From NCBI RefSeq assembly GCF_003576645.1, contig NC_044919.1, positions 14,018,816 through 14,082,815 of the forward strand: a stretch of 64,000 bases of DNA, in the 5' to 3' direction. The stretch is from Ipomoea triloba. Its lineage: Eukaryota > Streptophyta > Magnoliopsida > Solanales > Convolvulaceae. A program made the position numbers and the translations under genes. Below the pieces are notes generated by a model, which was given only the letters and a program-made list of their open reading frames with translations, was not told the origin of the DNA and did no database searches. Every line of letters begins with the position of its first letter. The first letter of the stretch is position 1. Below are positions 22,420 through 31,808 of this stretch, one piece after another.

Positions 22420-23349
22420 TGATTATAGGGAACATAATTTCCGTAACTGACACTAATTACGTCTCATCATTGAGATCAAGGGTCTTCTGCAATTAATCCA
22501 TAGCTATCGCCTTAAAGTGTGTAATTGACTGTCTCCTTGAGTGAATGCTAGGAACAACCACCTTGACTGGCAGCTTAGCCAACTATCATATCCCAACTGG
22601 GTAACCATAGTCCTCGATCCATCACTAATCATCCATATCCAATAATCACTCCCTATCCTCTATTATATTGGTAACTAGTTTAATAAAAATGTTAGACAAT
22701 TTCGTGATTTTGAATTTAAAAATATTTCATATAAACACCATGAATAATTAAGAAAAATAGAGCAAAAACTCTTTTTATTTATAGATTAGTTATGATAATA
22801 ACTTATTACTAATGCGACTATTGTGTGTAATGTTTTATGTGAATGTCACATATATCCACTAAAAAATTTATTTCTTTAATCAATTTATGGATAACCGTAG
22901 TTGCTGTCACAATTATCTTTCTTACACACCCATTGATGACACACATAGTTGTCCCCTTTATGAAATTTCGGTTTCAATGATTATTATTTAAGTTAAGCTA
23001 AATAAAAAGTCAATAAATTTTAAAATGGTTCTTCGGCATTTATGCATGCAAGAAATGTTATATGTATAAGCCAATTAGCATAATAGGTAAAAATGATTAA
23101 TTGCTTTTTTTTAATTTTTATAACTTAAATGTTTATATAAAATATTTTTTAAAAAAATGAATGGTGGAACTTTTACAAATTAAGTTTATTTGGCCTTTTT
23201 TTTCTTGCTAATTACCTAAAAATAAACATTCAATACATTAAAAAATAAATTTTCAATATTAAAAATCAATACTTATATATTCTTGTTTCACAATATAATT
23301 TAGTGAATGAAATGTGGATTTAATGAAATGGCAGGATTTTAAAATTAAT
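22420..23349. other. Intergenic, AT-rich
   Basis: No gene or element recognised. 23350-23539 is the duplicated B3 5' flank. Confidence 0.5.
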
Positions 23350-23462
23350 TTCCTAGTCCAGATAGGAGCGGGAAAATGTATATCAGGATTCATCTTCTAT
23401 CATTAATGGCTAAGTAGTTTCCTAATCCCACCAGCATTAGAATTAGGGTTTTCCCCAGGCCC

Positions 23463-23471
23463 CTATAAGTA
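23463..23471 (+). promoter_or_regulatory. Candidate TATA box of B3 gene copy 2
   Basis: CTATAAGTA, 76 bp upstream of the ATG. The equivalent position in copy 1 is diverged (ctatatgta). Confidence 0.4.
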
Positions 23472-23539
23472 TTCAATTCCTCATAGTTTCCTAAAATACA
23501 ATTTCATCATTTACATACACCTACTCTGAAAATAGCGCA

Positions 23540-24517
23540 ATGGAGAGCGTGTCTTCAAATTCATATCAAGAACCACCCCCTGTTCTTGCTCTGCCACTGC
23601 CCAATCATGATCAAGAAGAAATTACGAAGCTTACGCTTTTTACAGGATCAGAAGAAGACCTCCCCACTGCTACACCAAGAATTGAAGATCACTTGCCCAT
23701 CAAGAAACGCAAAAGATCCATAAATATTGCTCCCAAGAAACCACAAAATAATTCCATACAAGTACACCACCCTAATACTCTAAGTGCCCCAACAATTAAA
23801 GATCATCACTTGCCCATCAATAATCATCGTAAGGATTTGGGTAATTTCGCAGAGCTCATTGGCGCTGCTTCCTCCTTCTCCCTCTCACTGTTCCCGCCAA
23901 CCAAGAATCGCAAAACAAACATAAATATTGGTCCCAAGAAATCGATAAAGAATGATCATCGTTGGGATGACGAGCTTATTGACGCTGCTTCCTCCCTCTC
24001 CCTCTCCCTCCCAACAACGAAACGCAAAAGACCGATAATTATTGGTCCTAAATCTAAGAAACCAGAAAATTCTTCAATACAAGAAAAGGAGGAAGAGGGA
24101 GTCATCATCGCCAAGAGACAGAAGAAGGTGGTGGATAAAAACCCCCCAACTGGGGCACTGGCAAATCATCATCATCATCACTGGATACATAAGCGCCTAA
24201 GTGCAAGTGATGTCAATCTTTCATCAAGGCTGTTGCTGCCCAAAGAGGAAATCATAAAATACGTGTTGCCTCTCATGGATATGGAGAGCCGTACAGCTTG
24301 TGAAAACAGGGGTGGGTTGAGAGTCAAAATATGGGATTTAGACACTGAGTCAGAGCATCAACTCAGCCTCAAGCAATGGAAGACTGGCAGCTTTCTTCTC
24401 AATAGCAATTGGAATACAGAGTTTGTGAAAAGGAGGAGTTTGCAACTGGGTGACACCATTTCCATGTGTTGGGACTTTGAGAATCTAAGGTTCTTGTTCC
24501 ACAAGTTCAATGCCTGA
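23540..24517 (+). CDS. B3-domain DNA-binding protein with LxLxL (EAR-like) motifs
   Basis: An intact single-exon gene of 325 residues. The C-terminal B3 domain covers about residues 222-325: SSRLLLPKEEIIKYVLPLMD, GLRVKIWDLDTESEHQL, LKQWKTGSFLLNSNWNTEFV and LQLGDTISMCWDFENLRFLF. It resembles the plant B3 subgroup formerly called DUF313 (At2g31720-like). The N-terminal two-thirds hold three imperfect internal repeats built around a basic KKRKRSINIAPKK-type motif (likely nuclear localisation), each ending KKP.NNSIQ-like. Two copies of AASS-SLSLSL follow (near residues 112 and 153). These LSLSL sequences match the EAR repression motif LxLxL, so a nuclear repressor is inferred. A His run (HHHHH) precedes the domain. 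The broken paralogue is at 19256-21180. The DNA target is unknown. Confidence 0.85.
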   Translation: MESVSSNSYQEPPPVLALPLPNHDQEEITKLTLFTGSEEDLPTATPRIEDHLPIKKRKRSINIAPKKPQNNSIQVHHPNTLSAPTIKDHHLPINNHRKDLGNFAELIGAASSFSLSLFPPTKNRKTNINIGPKKSIKNDHRWDDELIDAASSLSLSLPTTKRKRPIIIGPKSKKPENSSIQEKEEEGVIIAKRQKKVVDKNPPTGALANHHHHHWIHKRLSASDVNLSSRLLLPKEEIIKYVLPLMDMESRTACENRGGLRVKIWDLDTESEHQLSLKQWKTGSFLLNSNWNTEFVKRRSLQLGDTISMCWDFENLRFLFHKFNA

Positions 24518-24850
24518 TAATCTTAGAATCAAATTCAATCATTAATTAATTAACTAATTCCATCAAATTTTGCTAGTATCCATGCATCGTCTCCATATGT
24601 ACTAATCTTCAGGATTTTGTAATTCTCCGATCCATTTGTATGAATTGATTAGTAAATATTACTCCCTATTATATTATTGACTTCAAATCTATTTTGCATC
24701 AGTTCACTTTGTTATTATAGTTACTTCTTATAGTTCTTTATTTTGTGGGATCAAGTGAATGTCTTCTTTCCGTTTATATGAATTGATTTGTAAATATTAT
24801 TATATTATTCATTTCAAATTTATTTTGCATCATTTTGTTATTATAACTTG
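24518..24850. other. B3 gene 3' region
   Basis: It has two tandem copies of an 'aattgattagtaaatatta...cttcaaatctattttgcatca' unit (about 24640-24700 and 24780-24840). There is no gene. Confidence 0.5.
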
Positions 24851-25540
24851 TATTTTCACCCGTGCGTTGCACGAAATGAATTTGTTATAATATTTTAAAA
24901 ATATTTGAATCGATATACAATTATATATATAAATTATAACATCGAATATTGTATAGTGTGATTGATGAAATTGGTTCGATCAATTATGCTTTCTGATGTT
25001 TTCCTTACTTGAATTAGAGCGAATAATTGTCCAATTATCAGTGCGATGCTCCGATAAAATTTTTTTTTTATTATATATTTAGATAATAAAATTGAAGATG
25101 AAATTATAAAAAAAAGTCTAATATTGAACATGTACATTTATTTGATTTTAAGATTAGTGCAAAAGTATCACTCAACTAATTGAATAATATATTATTTATT
25201 TGTCTGATCTACAACTATCTTTAAAAAGTTGATATATAATATTACTTATGTAATTATATTATTACTAAAATAAATATAGAAAAAATGAGAAAATAATTTA
25301 ATTGTAATTATTATAAAAATAAATCCAACGACCACTGTTTAGCTTAATTACCATAATAATTATTAGGCAATTATTACTAGTCAATCACACTAATATATGT
25401 GCAATTATACTTTTATACCTTAAGTATATTCATATTCACCCTATCGTTTTTAGTTTTTTCTTCCTCCTCCATATCTGAATGAATTAATTGTAATTATTAT
25501 AAAAAATTCAATAACCCATGTTTAATTTTAATTATACTAA
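24851..25540 (-). mobile_element. Helitron 3' part, minus strand
   Basis: On the minus strand this matches the 3' 530 bp of the Helitron at 56037-57559 (same order of 'ttattatggcaattaagc'-like and 'aaatttatccgtgc'-like blocks). It ends in a GC hairpin (GTGCAACGCAC) just before the terminus at about 24851. A second hairpin lies about 190 bp inside. The 5' end is not recognisable. Confidence 0.65.
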
Positions 25541-25541
25541 C

Positions 25542-25788
25542 TAGTATGTTCACCCGTGCGTTGCACATAATGGATTTGTAATAATATTTTAAGAATGTTT
25601 ATATCAATATACAATTATATAAATTATAACATCAAATACTATATAGTACAATTGATGATGAAATGGGTTGTATTGATTATATTTTCTGATGCTACCATTG
25701 GTTGAATTTGAGTAAATAATTTCCCAATCACCTGTGTGATGCACGGATAAATTTTTTTATTATATATTTATACAATAAAATTAAGGAA
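25542..25788 (-). mobile_element. Second Helitron 3' end, minus strand
   Basis: On the minus strand it ends 'GTGCAACGCACGGGTGAACATACTAG', that is, hairpin plus CTAG, with T following. It is the same family as 24851-25540, truncated to about 245 bp. The inner hairpin is near 25735-25750. Confidence 0.65.
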
Positions 25789-25789
25789 T

Positions 25790-26323
25790 AAGGGTCAAAT
25801 AGGTTATCGAACTACACACAAAATTTCAATTGGACCACGAACTAAGAAAACCTACAATTAGGTCCCTGAACGATACAAAATCATGCAATTGAACCAATAA
25901 TGACTTGTTTACTTGTTGATAGCTGGCGTGCCGGTTATCGAATTAAAAAATATTTATTTTAAATTAAAATTTATTTTAAAAAAATCGGTAGCCTGGAGAT
26001 GAAGAGACGGTCTCTTCGTCTCCGACATGCTTAAAAAAATTAATTTTTAATTTTGAGTACTACTAACTCGCAAAGAGTCAACGGTTGCTTCCACTGAGTC
26101 TCGAACCCACTCCATCCATGTGGGAGTTTAAATCAAGTGCCACTAAACCACAAAATCTTTGGCATTAATTTTTAATTTAAAATTATTAATTAATAATTTT
26201 AAAAAAAATAACCGCCATGTTAACAATCAACTGGTAAATAGGTCGTTATTGGTTCAATTTGCATGATTTTGTGTCATTCAGGGACCCAATTGCAGGTTTT
26301 TTTAGTTGGATGGTCCAATTAGG
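25790..26323. mobile_element. MULE-like TIR element, one end incomplete
   Basis: Inverted repeats of about 110 bp: 'aattggaccacgaactaa...aatcatgcaattgaacc' on the left matches the reverse complement of 26210-26323. It carries no transposase. A SINE is inserted inside (26055-26165). The left arm extends about 30 bp beyond the right arm, which stops abruptly at 26323. Confidence 0.6.
26055..26165 (-). mobile_element. tRNA-derived SINE, minus-strand copy
   Basis: On the minus strand: box A-like TGGTTTAGTGGC and box B GGGTTCGAGAC. Same family as 15850-15932. Confidence 0.65.
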
Positions 26324-26478
26324 GGTGTGCAATTTACCGAAATATTTCGGTTAACCGACCAAACTGAAAAATTTCGGTCAACCATTAACCGAACCGAAAA
26401 ATTCGGTTCGGTTAATGGTTAAAGGAATCTTGAAACTTCGTTTAACGGTTAATTCGGTTCGAAAGGTCGGTTAACTTT
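26324..26478. mobile_element. hAT-like element end
   Basis: It starts AGGGGTGTGCAATTTACCG, a common plant hAT terminus, and is followed by repeated 'aaccgaaattcggttcgg' motifs typical of hAT subterminal regions. The other end is missing. The duplicated RING block starts at 26478. Confidence 0.45.
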
Positions 26479-26867
26479 AGTTTGGGACTATTTTACAGTT
26501 TACTGATGCTATTACTTGAATTTTCTTTAGACAAAGGAATGAGAATCTCTTTTTTTTTTTAGTAACTACAATCTAACTCTATACGTAATACTCAAATCTA
26601 CGACGTTCCATTTGAAATAGTAATAGTGATGCCATCAAACAAAAAGGTACTTGGCGAGCATCTCATTTTATAGTATTCTATTTATTGAGTTATTCACTCA
26701 TGCAATACAAGAAACATATTGAAAGTAAAAAATTTCAAAACTTTAAAATTGATACCTTTTCAAATAACAACATACAAGTATATGGGTATAAAAAATAGAC
26801 TGTTCAAAATGATATAATTGTACAAAATTTAAGCTGTTTAGAGAGGTGGTGGGGTTATGATTTACTT

Positions 26868-27548
26868 TTACGAAACAGTGGGTGTACATGTGCGGCGACA
26901 AATTGGACATGTTGGGTTTTTGTGCAGCCATTGGGCAATGCAAGCATTGTGAAACCTATGGGAACACGGTGGCAATTTTGTGATCACCATCCCTCTCACA
27001 AATCCTTCCAGACAAATGCTGCAACATTCGCCATCTTTGTCTTCATCATCGCTAAGCCGTTCCGTCTTCAACATAGAGATTTCCTGTTGCGACATTCCAT
27101 GGCCAGTAGAGGCAAAAGGTTGAAGCATCAAATCATCCAACTGTTCATAATAATCACGAGCAGCAGCTGTGTCATCATTCAAAATCATTTCACCATCCAA
27201 GAAATCAGCGGACCTCATAGGTTCTTCCAACACGTAAACAGTTTCCAGGACGACCGACAAAGACACCCCATATAACCAGTTTCTGCTGCGAACTTGGTCG
27301 AACGCAAACGCCGCTATAGGAAAAACGATATCAGCGCTTAGTCCAGCGAGTCTGCCCAAGAAGAACGAAAAAGCAGTCCCCAGAGAAGTCAAGTGGAAAA
27401 GTGGATTGAAGTGGATTTCAAAGCAGTTGTCGCCCAAAGCTACCGAAGAACGTGGCATCCTAACTCTTGTAATCGTCCGAATCCGCAATCTTCCGTGACT
27501 TGGGTATGGCAAAGGGGCGCCGCTCATGTTCGTTATTGCCGTAGCCAT
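26868..27548 (-). CDS. RING-H2 finger E3 ubiquitin ligase-like protein, copy 3
   Basis: Intact, 226 residues from the ATG conserved in all copies (MATAITNMSG). The frame is open a further 31 codons upstream, but that part covers the 5' UTR and TATA region, so the shorter start is preferred. The C-terminal RING-H2 domain is CSICLEGF, CSHRFHNACIAQWL, CPIC, with all eight metal ligands present. It differs from copy 1 mainly by a shorter acidic linker and loss of a few residues (ASTGHGMSQQ against GHGNVGMSEQ). By family it is a ubiquitin ligase acting with an E2; partner and target are unknown. Its flanks are duplicated with 17.64-19.07 kb. Confidence 0.85.
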   Translation of the reverse strand: MATAITNMSGAPLPYPSHGRLRIRTITRVRMPRSSVALGDNCFEIHFNPLFHLTSLGTAFSFFLGRLAGLSADIVFPIAAFAFDQVRSRNWLYGVSLSVVLETVYVLEEPMRSADFLDGEMILNDDTAAARDYYEQLDDLMLQPFASTGHGMSQQEISMLKTERLSDDEDKDGECCSICLEGFVRGMVITKLPPCSHRFHNACIAQWLHKNPTCPICRRTCTPTVS

Positions 27549-27619
27549 TAATGTTTCTTGGGAATTGAAAGCGCGCAAAGCAGAGACAGATAGAATTAGG
27601 AAACTAACCCTACTTCCTA

Positions 27620-27629
27620 CTATAAATAG
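27620..27629 (-). promoter_or_regulatory. Candidate TATA box of RING copy 3
   Basis: Minus strand CTATTTATAG, about 75 bp upstream of the ATG, conserved with copies 1 and 2. Confidence 0.45.
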
Positions 27630-28730
27630 GGTTCTTGACAAGTTAGCGCCAAGTCGGCAACTTTAAGCATAATGGCAAAATTATATGCTATTGGGCCGTT
27701 TAATTTAAAATATTAGAAAAAGTCATTTGAATTCAGTAAGAAATGTATGGAAAATTGCATTTTTATTCTCTCAATTATATTATTCTTTGCTAACTATTTT
27801 AGTTTCTAAGTTTTTTACTGTTGCAATATATATAACGGCCTCTAAGTCAATCTTTAAAAAATTTAAGTCCTGAAACAACAAAACTATTAAATTCTATTAA
27901 AATTTTACTTAATATATGAGTATTTTAAAATTTTATTATCTTTATTCTTTATAACCTTATCAATTTTGGTATTTCATTTGCAAAATAAAGAATTAATGAC
28001 ATTTTTTCCTAAAAATTTTCATATTTAAGTGTAGTACATCTAGGTGTTAAAATCAAGTTTTTTTTTAAAAAAAAATGTAATATCAAGAATAAAAATGATT
28101 ATAATTAAAGAATAAATGTTGAAAAGTACTAAAATATCATGCACTAAATAAATTTTAATACAATTTAATGGTTTTGTTTATTCAATGGTTATAACTGCAA
28201 CCTTTTTGAAGAGTTAGTGTATACATTATATTACAACTGTAAAAGCTTAGACACTAAAACCGTTAGCAAAGAACAATTGAGGGAGTAAAGCAACTAACCA
28301 AAAAATAATTGATAGACCAAAAATGCATTTTTTTTCCATGTAATTATACCTAGCTACTAGTAAGTTACTAACATCTTATTATTGAGTCAATGTTGATTAA
28401 CTTTCAATAATACTTTTATTACTTATGAAATTCCAAGTTCTGTTCTCGAGTTCTACTTTTACTTTCGAATAAATTTGGATGTAGACATTTTACTTGGGAT
28501 TAACATGATAAAAATAGACTATCTTATTTGTCACATTAGAGAATAAAATTGGAGGAGTAGAATTTAATTGAGTGTACATGCAATGATGCAATAGAAGTCT
28601 ATTACTTATTCAGGATTGATTTAATGATAACTTGTCCGTATAAACAATATTTTATAAAGACAATAAAAATTTTAAAGACACTTATGGTTCAAACTACCAT
28701 CCACACAATTCACGAATATATAGATAAACT
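27630..28730. other. RING copy 3 5' flank
   Basis: Homologous to 5031-5592 plus 11377-11912 and to 12370-13700. It contains the uninterrupted Pack-MULE target (about 28146). There is no gene. Confidence 0.7.
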
Positions 28731-28990
28731 AGTTTTTCACGTGCATTGCGCGAATAAGATAATGCCCAATGTTTTTTTTTAAATAAGTATTTCAAAGTAT
28801 ATCAATGTAAGATTATTTAGGAGATATTCATGCATATATAATTGAATGTTGAATTTGTTTATTTAAATCAATAATTTAAAGTTTATGAATGCAAGATAAT
28901 ATATGAGAGATTGATTGTAATTGTCACTAAAATAAATGTTTGCAATTTTGTAAAAACGCTAATCTAATACCTAGTCTAAAAATAATAGTG
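28731..28990 (-). mobile_element. Helitron 3' end (family 2), minus strand
   Basis: On the minus strand it ends in a hairpin (GCGCAATGCACGTG) plus AAAAACTAG and then T. The 250 bp matches the 3' end of the plus-strand Helitron at 45137-46514. The 5' end is not found. Confidence 0.65.
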
Positions 28991-29142
28991 TAAATAAATA
29001 CTACTTTTTCATTTGAATTTCTCAGTAAGATTGATTCCAGCAATGTTCTAGTCTCAACATCTTCTCAATGCATCAAGTGTGTCATAATGTTCTATTGCCC
29101 TACATTGACATTTTTAATAATGAGTTTTGAAAGTAAACGTAG

Positions 29143-29385
29143 CTATTCCATTAATTCATAACATAAAACGTTTACATCAACGATCAATGAAATGGTAAAC
29201 CATTCCTTACAGTCAGACATAGAAACAACTTTTCTAACTATGCTATAGAAAACTTGAATCGCAGACTGTTTCATAACTAGGAAGCTATGTTCCTTCAAGG
29301 AGCTTAAAGCTTCATAAAAAATCTGGGTCTTCGTCATCATTCTTTTTTGCTCGCCCAGGATAAAATCAACACTTGCCGAAACCAA
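29143..29385 (-). CDS. Small hypothetical ORF
   Basis: 80 residues (MVSASVDFILGEQKRMMTKT...), no recognised domain. Its composition is more protein-like than its AT-rich surroundings, and it lies just beyond a Helitron 3' end, so it could be a captured exon. No start context or paralogue is seen in the window, so it may be chance. Confidence 0.2.
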   Translation of the reverse strand: MVSASVDFILGEQKRMMTKTQIFYEALSSLKEHSFLVMKQSAIQVFYSIVRKVVSMSDCKEWFTISLIVDVNVLCYELME

Positions 29386-29417
29386 ACTAAACGATTTATG
29401 CTAATGAAAATGAAAAG

Positions 29418-29465
29418 CTCGTGAAAGTAACGAGATGAAAAATGCTCGTGAAAGTAACGAGAGGA
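29418..29465. repeat. Short tandem repeat
   Basis: 'gctcgtgaaagtaacgaga' occurs twice with a short spacer. Confidence 0.7.
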
Positions 29466-29642
29466 AAACACAATAATAGAGAAAATAAAAAGTAGGTAAA
29501 GTCAAAGTAGGGTTGGGAGTTCGAGACTACCAACACAAACCCCAATACCTACCTACTATTATTTTATTCAAAGGGAAAGAAAAAGGAAGACGAAGATCTA
29601 TGGCGGTGGTCGGAGGCGGACGGACCTGCGACAGTGGCCGAG

Positions 29643-30344
29643 GCGGAAGAAGAGCGAGAGCAAACGTAGAAGGTGACCAAAACCGCCAGCTCAAAGCTCC
29701 ATTAGAGCTCCGGCCGGAGGCCAACGGTGGAAGCCGAAGTTTTTTAATAATGAGTTTTAAATCAGTTTTTTGGGTTATTTGAATGTCTTCTTTGTCAACA
29801 AATTCTTCCTAAGTAGTTAATATGATTGGCTTCAAACTGTTTTTTATTTATTATTTTTTAATTTTTTCCATGTTATTAAAATAATACTTGGTAATAAATA
29901 TATAACATTATTTTATAGTATAACTTTGATATTTAATTACAAGATAGTGCAAAAATAAAACAATGAACAATGCGGTGAATATAATTAATTAATAAAATTA
30001 AGAGAAAATTGTCATTTTGGTCTACTGACTATTGGGGTCTTATTAATTTCAGTCCACGACTTTCAAAAGTGTTAATTGCATACCATGACTATTCAATTTC
30101 TGTCAATTTTGGACACTCCGGCCAAATTGACGGCCAATTTTGACTGGAATGTCTTAATTACTCTGTTAAGCCTTAATATGAAGGGCAAAATTGTATTTTC
30201 CATCAGTAGTGTGAATTAACCCGGTTCATAGACCCGGTTTAATCAACCTCTTCGTCCGACTTGACCAATAACTCTCACCGCCGTGAGCTTCGCCATCTCC
30301 GGCGGCAGCTCTCCGGTGAGGTTGTCGCCGATGAGAGTCAAGTT
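29643..30344. repeat. Direct repeat A, copy 1 (probable assembly redundancy)
   Basis: 702 bp, apparently identical to 30511-31212 (offset 868). It includes the target duplication and left TIR of the CLV1-bearing element (29993-30235) and stops exactly at the run of N. Confidence 0.85.
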
Positions 30345-30369
30345 NNNNNNNNNNNNNNNNNNNNNNNNN
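30345..30369. other. Assembly gap (25 N)
   Basis: A run of 25 N, a common placeholder size for a gap of unknown length. Confidence 0.99.
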
Positions 30370-30510
30370 AACAAGCCGATCCAACAGCCCAATCTCCGGC
30401 GGGAGCGTGCCGAAGAGCGGAACACGGAAATATTTTAGCAATCACCCGCGAATCTCCGTCACACTTCACGCCGGAGAAGAAGCAATGCGCGGCGCCGGAG
30501 GAGGCATGTC
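30370..30510 (-). pseudogene. Extra CLV1-like fragment at the gap (likely misplaced contig)
   Basis: It repeats the middle of the captured CLV1 fragment (31255-31520), but without the 42-bp duplications and with small deletions (acacggaaat against acaccggaaat; gaggcatgtc against gaggcattgtc). It lies between the N gap and the second copy of repeat A. Confidence 0.7.
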
Positions 30511-31212
30511 GCGGAAGAAGAGCGAGAGCAAACGTAGAAGGTGACCAAAACCGCCAGCTCAAAGCTCCATTAGAGCTCCGGCCGGAGGCCAACGGTGGAA
30601 GCCGAAGTTTTTTAATAATGAGTTTTAAATCAGTTTTTTGGGTTATTTGAATGTCTTCTTTGTCAACAAATTCTTCCTAAGTAGTTAATATGATTGGCTT
30701 CAAACTGTTTTTTATTTATTATTTTTTAATTTTTTCCATGTTATTAAAATAATACTTGGTAATAAATATATAACATTATTTTATAGTATAACTTTGATAT
30801 TTAATTACAAGATAGTGCAAAAATAAAACAATGAACAATGCGGTGAATATAATTAATTAATAAAATTAAGAGAAAATTGTCATTTTGGTCTACTGACTAT
30901 TGGGGTCTTATTAATTTCAGTCCACGACTTTCAAAAGTGTTAATTGCATACCATGACTATTCAATTTCTGTCAATTTTGGACACTCCGGCCAAATTGACG
31001 GCCAATTTTGACTGGAATGTCTTAATTACTCTGTTAAGCCTTAATATGAAGGGCAAAATTGTATTTTCCATCAGTAGTGTGAATTAACCCGGTTCATAGA
31101 CCCGGTTTAATCAACCTCTTCGTCCGACTTGACCAATAACTCTCACCGCCGTGAGCTTCGCCATCTCCGGCGGCAGCTCTCCGGTGAGGTTGTCGCCGAT
31201 GAGAGTCAAGGG
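30511..31212. repeat. Direct repeat A, copy 2
   Basis: See 29643-30344. Confidence 0.85.
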
Positions 31213-31808
31213 CGGCAGCTCTCCGGTGAGGTTGTCGCCGATGAGAGTCAAGTTAACAAGCCGATCCAACAGCCCAATCTCCGGCGGGAGCGTGCCGAAG
31301 AGCGGAACACCGGAAATATTTATAGCAATCAGCGTGCCGAAGAGCGGAACACCGGAAATATTTATAGCAATCACCCGCGAATCTCCGTCACACTTCACAA
31401 TATTTATAGCAATCACCCGCGAATCTCCGTCACACTTCACGCCGGAGAAGAAGCAATGCGCGGCGCCTCCGTCACACTTCACGCCGGAGAAGAAGCAATG
31501 CGCGGCGCCGGAGGAGGCATTGTCGGCGTCTCGCCAGTCACTCAGCCTTGAGCTGCGCTGCCTGACCATGGAAGCCTTCATCTTCAGCAGCACGTCAAGA
31601 TCAGAGGCAATGGAAGCCTTCATCTTCAGCAGCACGTCAAGATCAGAGGCATGGAGAATGGAAGTGGAAAACAGGAAGAAGAAAATCATAAAGGAAATTA
31701 AAAGAGAGAAAGAAGAAGAATGCATCTTGAGCTTTGGGAGAGTTATCAATGGCGGCTTAGCAGGAGACTGGAAATTGAGAATTGAAGAAATGGGAGATTT
31801 GCAGAAAT
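31104..31808 (-). pseudogene. Captured CLV1-like LRR receptor kinase, N-terminal part
   Basis: Read on the minus strand: a hydrophobic signal peptide (SFSLLISFMIFFFLFSTSIL), then LDVLLKMKASM (LRRNT), LSDWRDADNASS, AHCFFSGVKCDGDSRVIAIN and the first LRRs (ISGVPLFGTLPPEIGLLDRL, LTLIGDNLTGELPPEMAKLT). This is the N-terminus of a CLAVATA1-type stem-cell receptor. It stops after the second LRR, with no TM or kinase. In the assembly five 14-residue in-frame repeats interrupt it; see findings. As a captured gene piece it would encode at most a secreted short LRR peptide. Confidence 0.85.
31169..31651. repeat. Five exact 42-bp tandem duplications
   Basis: The pairs are 31169-31210/31211-31252, 31289-31330/31331-31372, 31357-31398/31399-31440, 31425-31466/31467-31508 and 31568-31609/31610-31651. 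Each is an exact 42-bp copy, although the units differ in sequence. The equivalent sequences at 30300-30500 and 33116-33180 are single copy. Confidence 0.95.
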
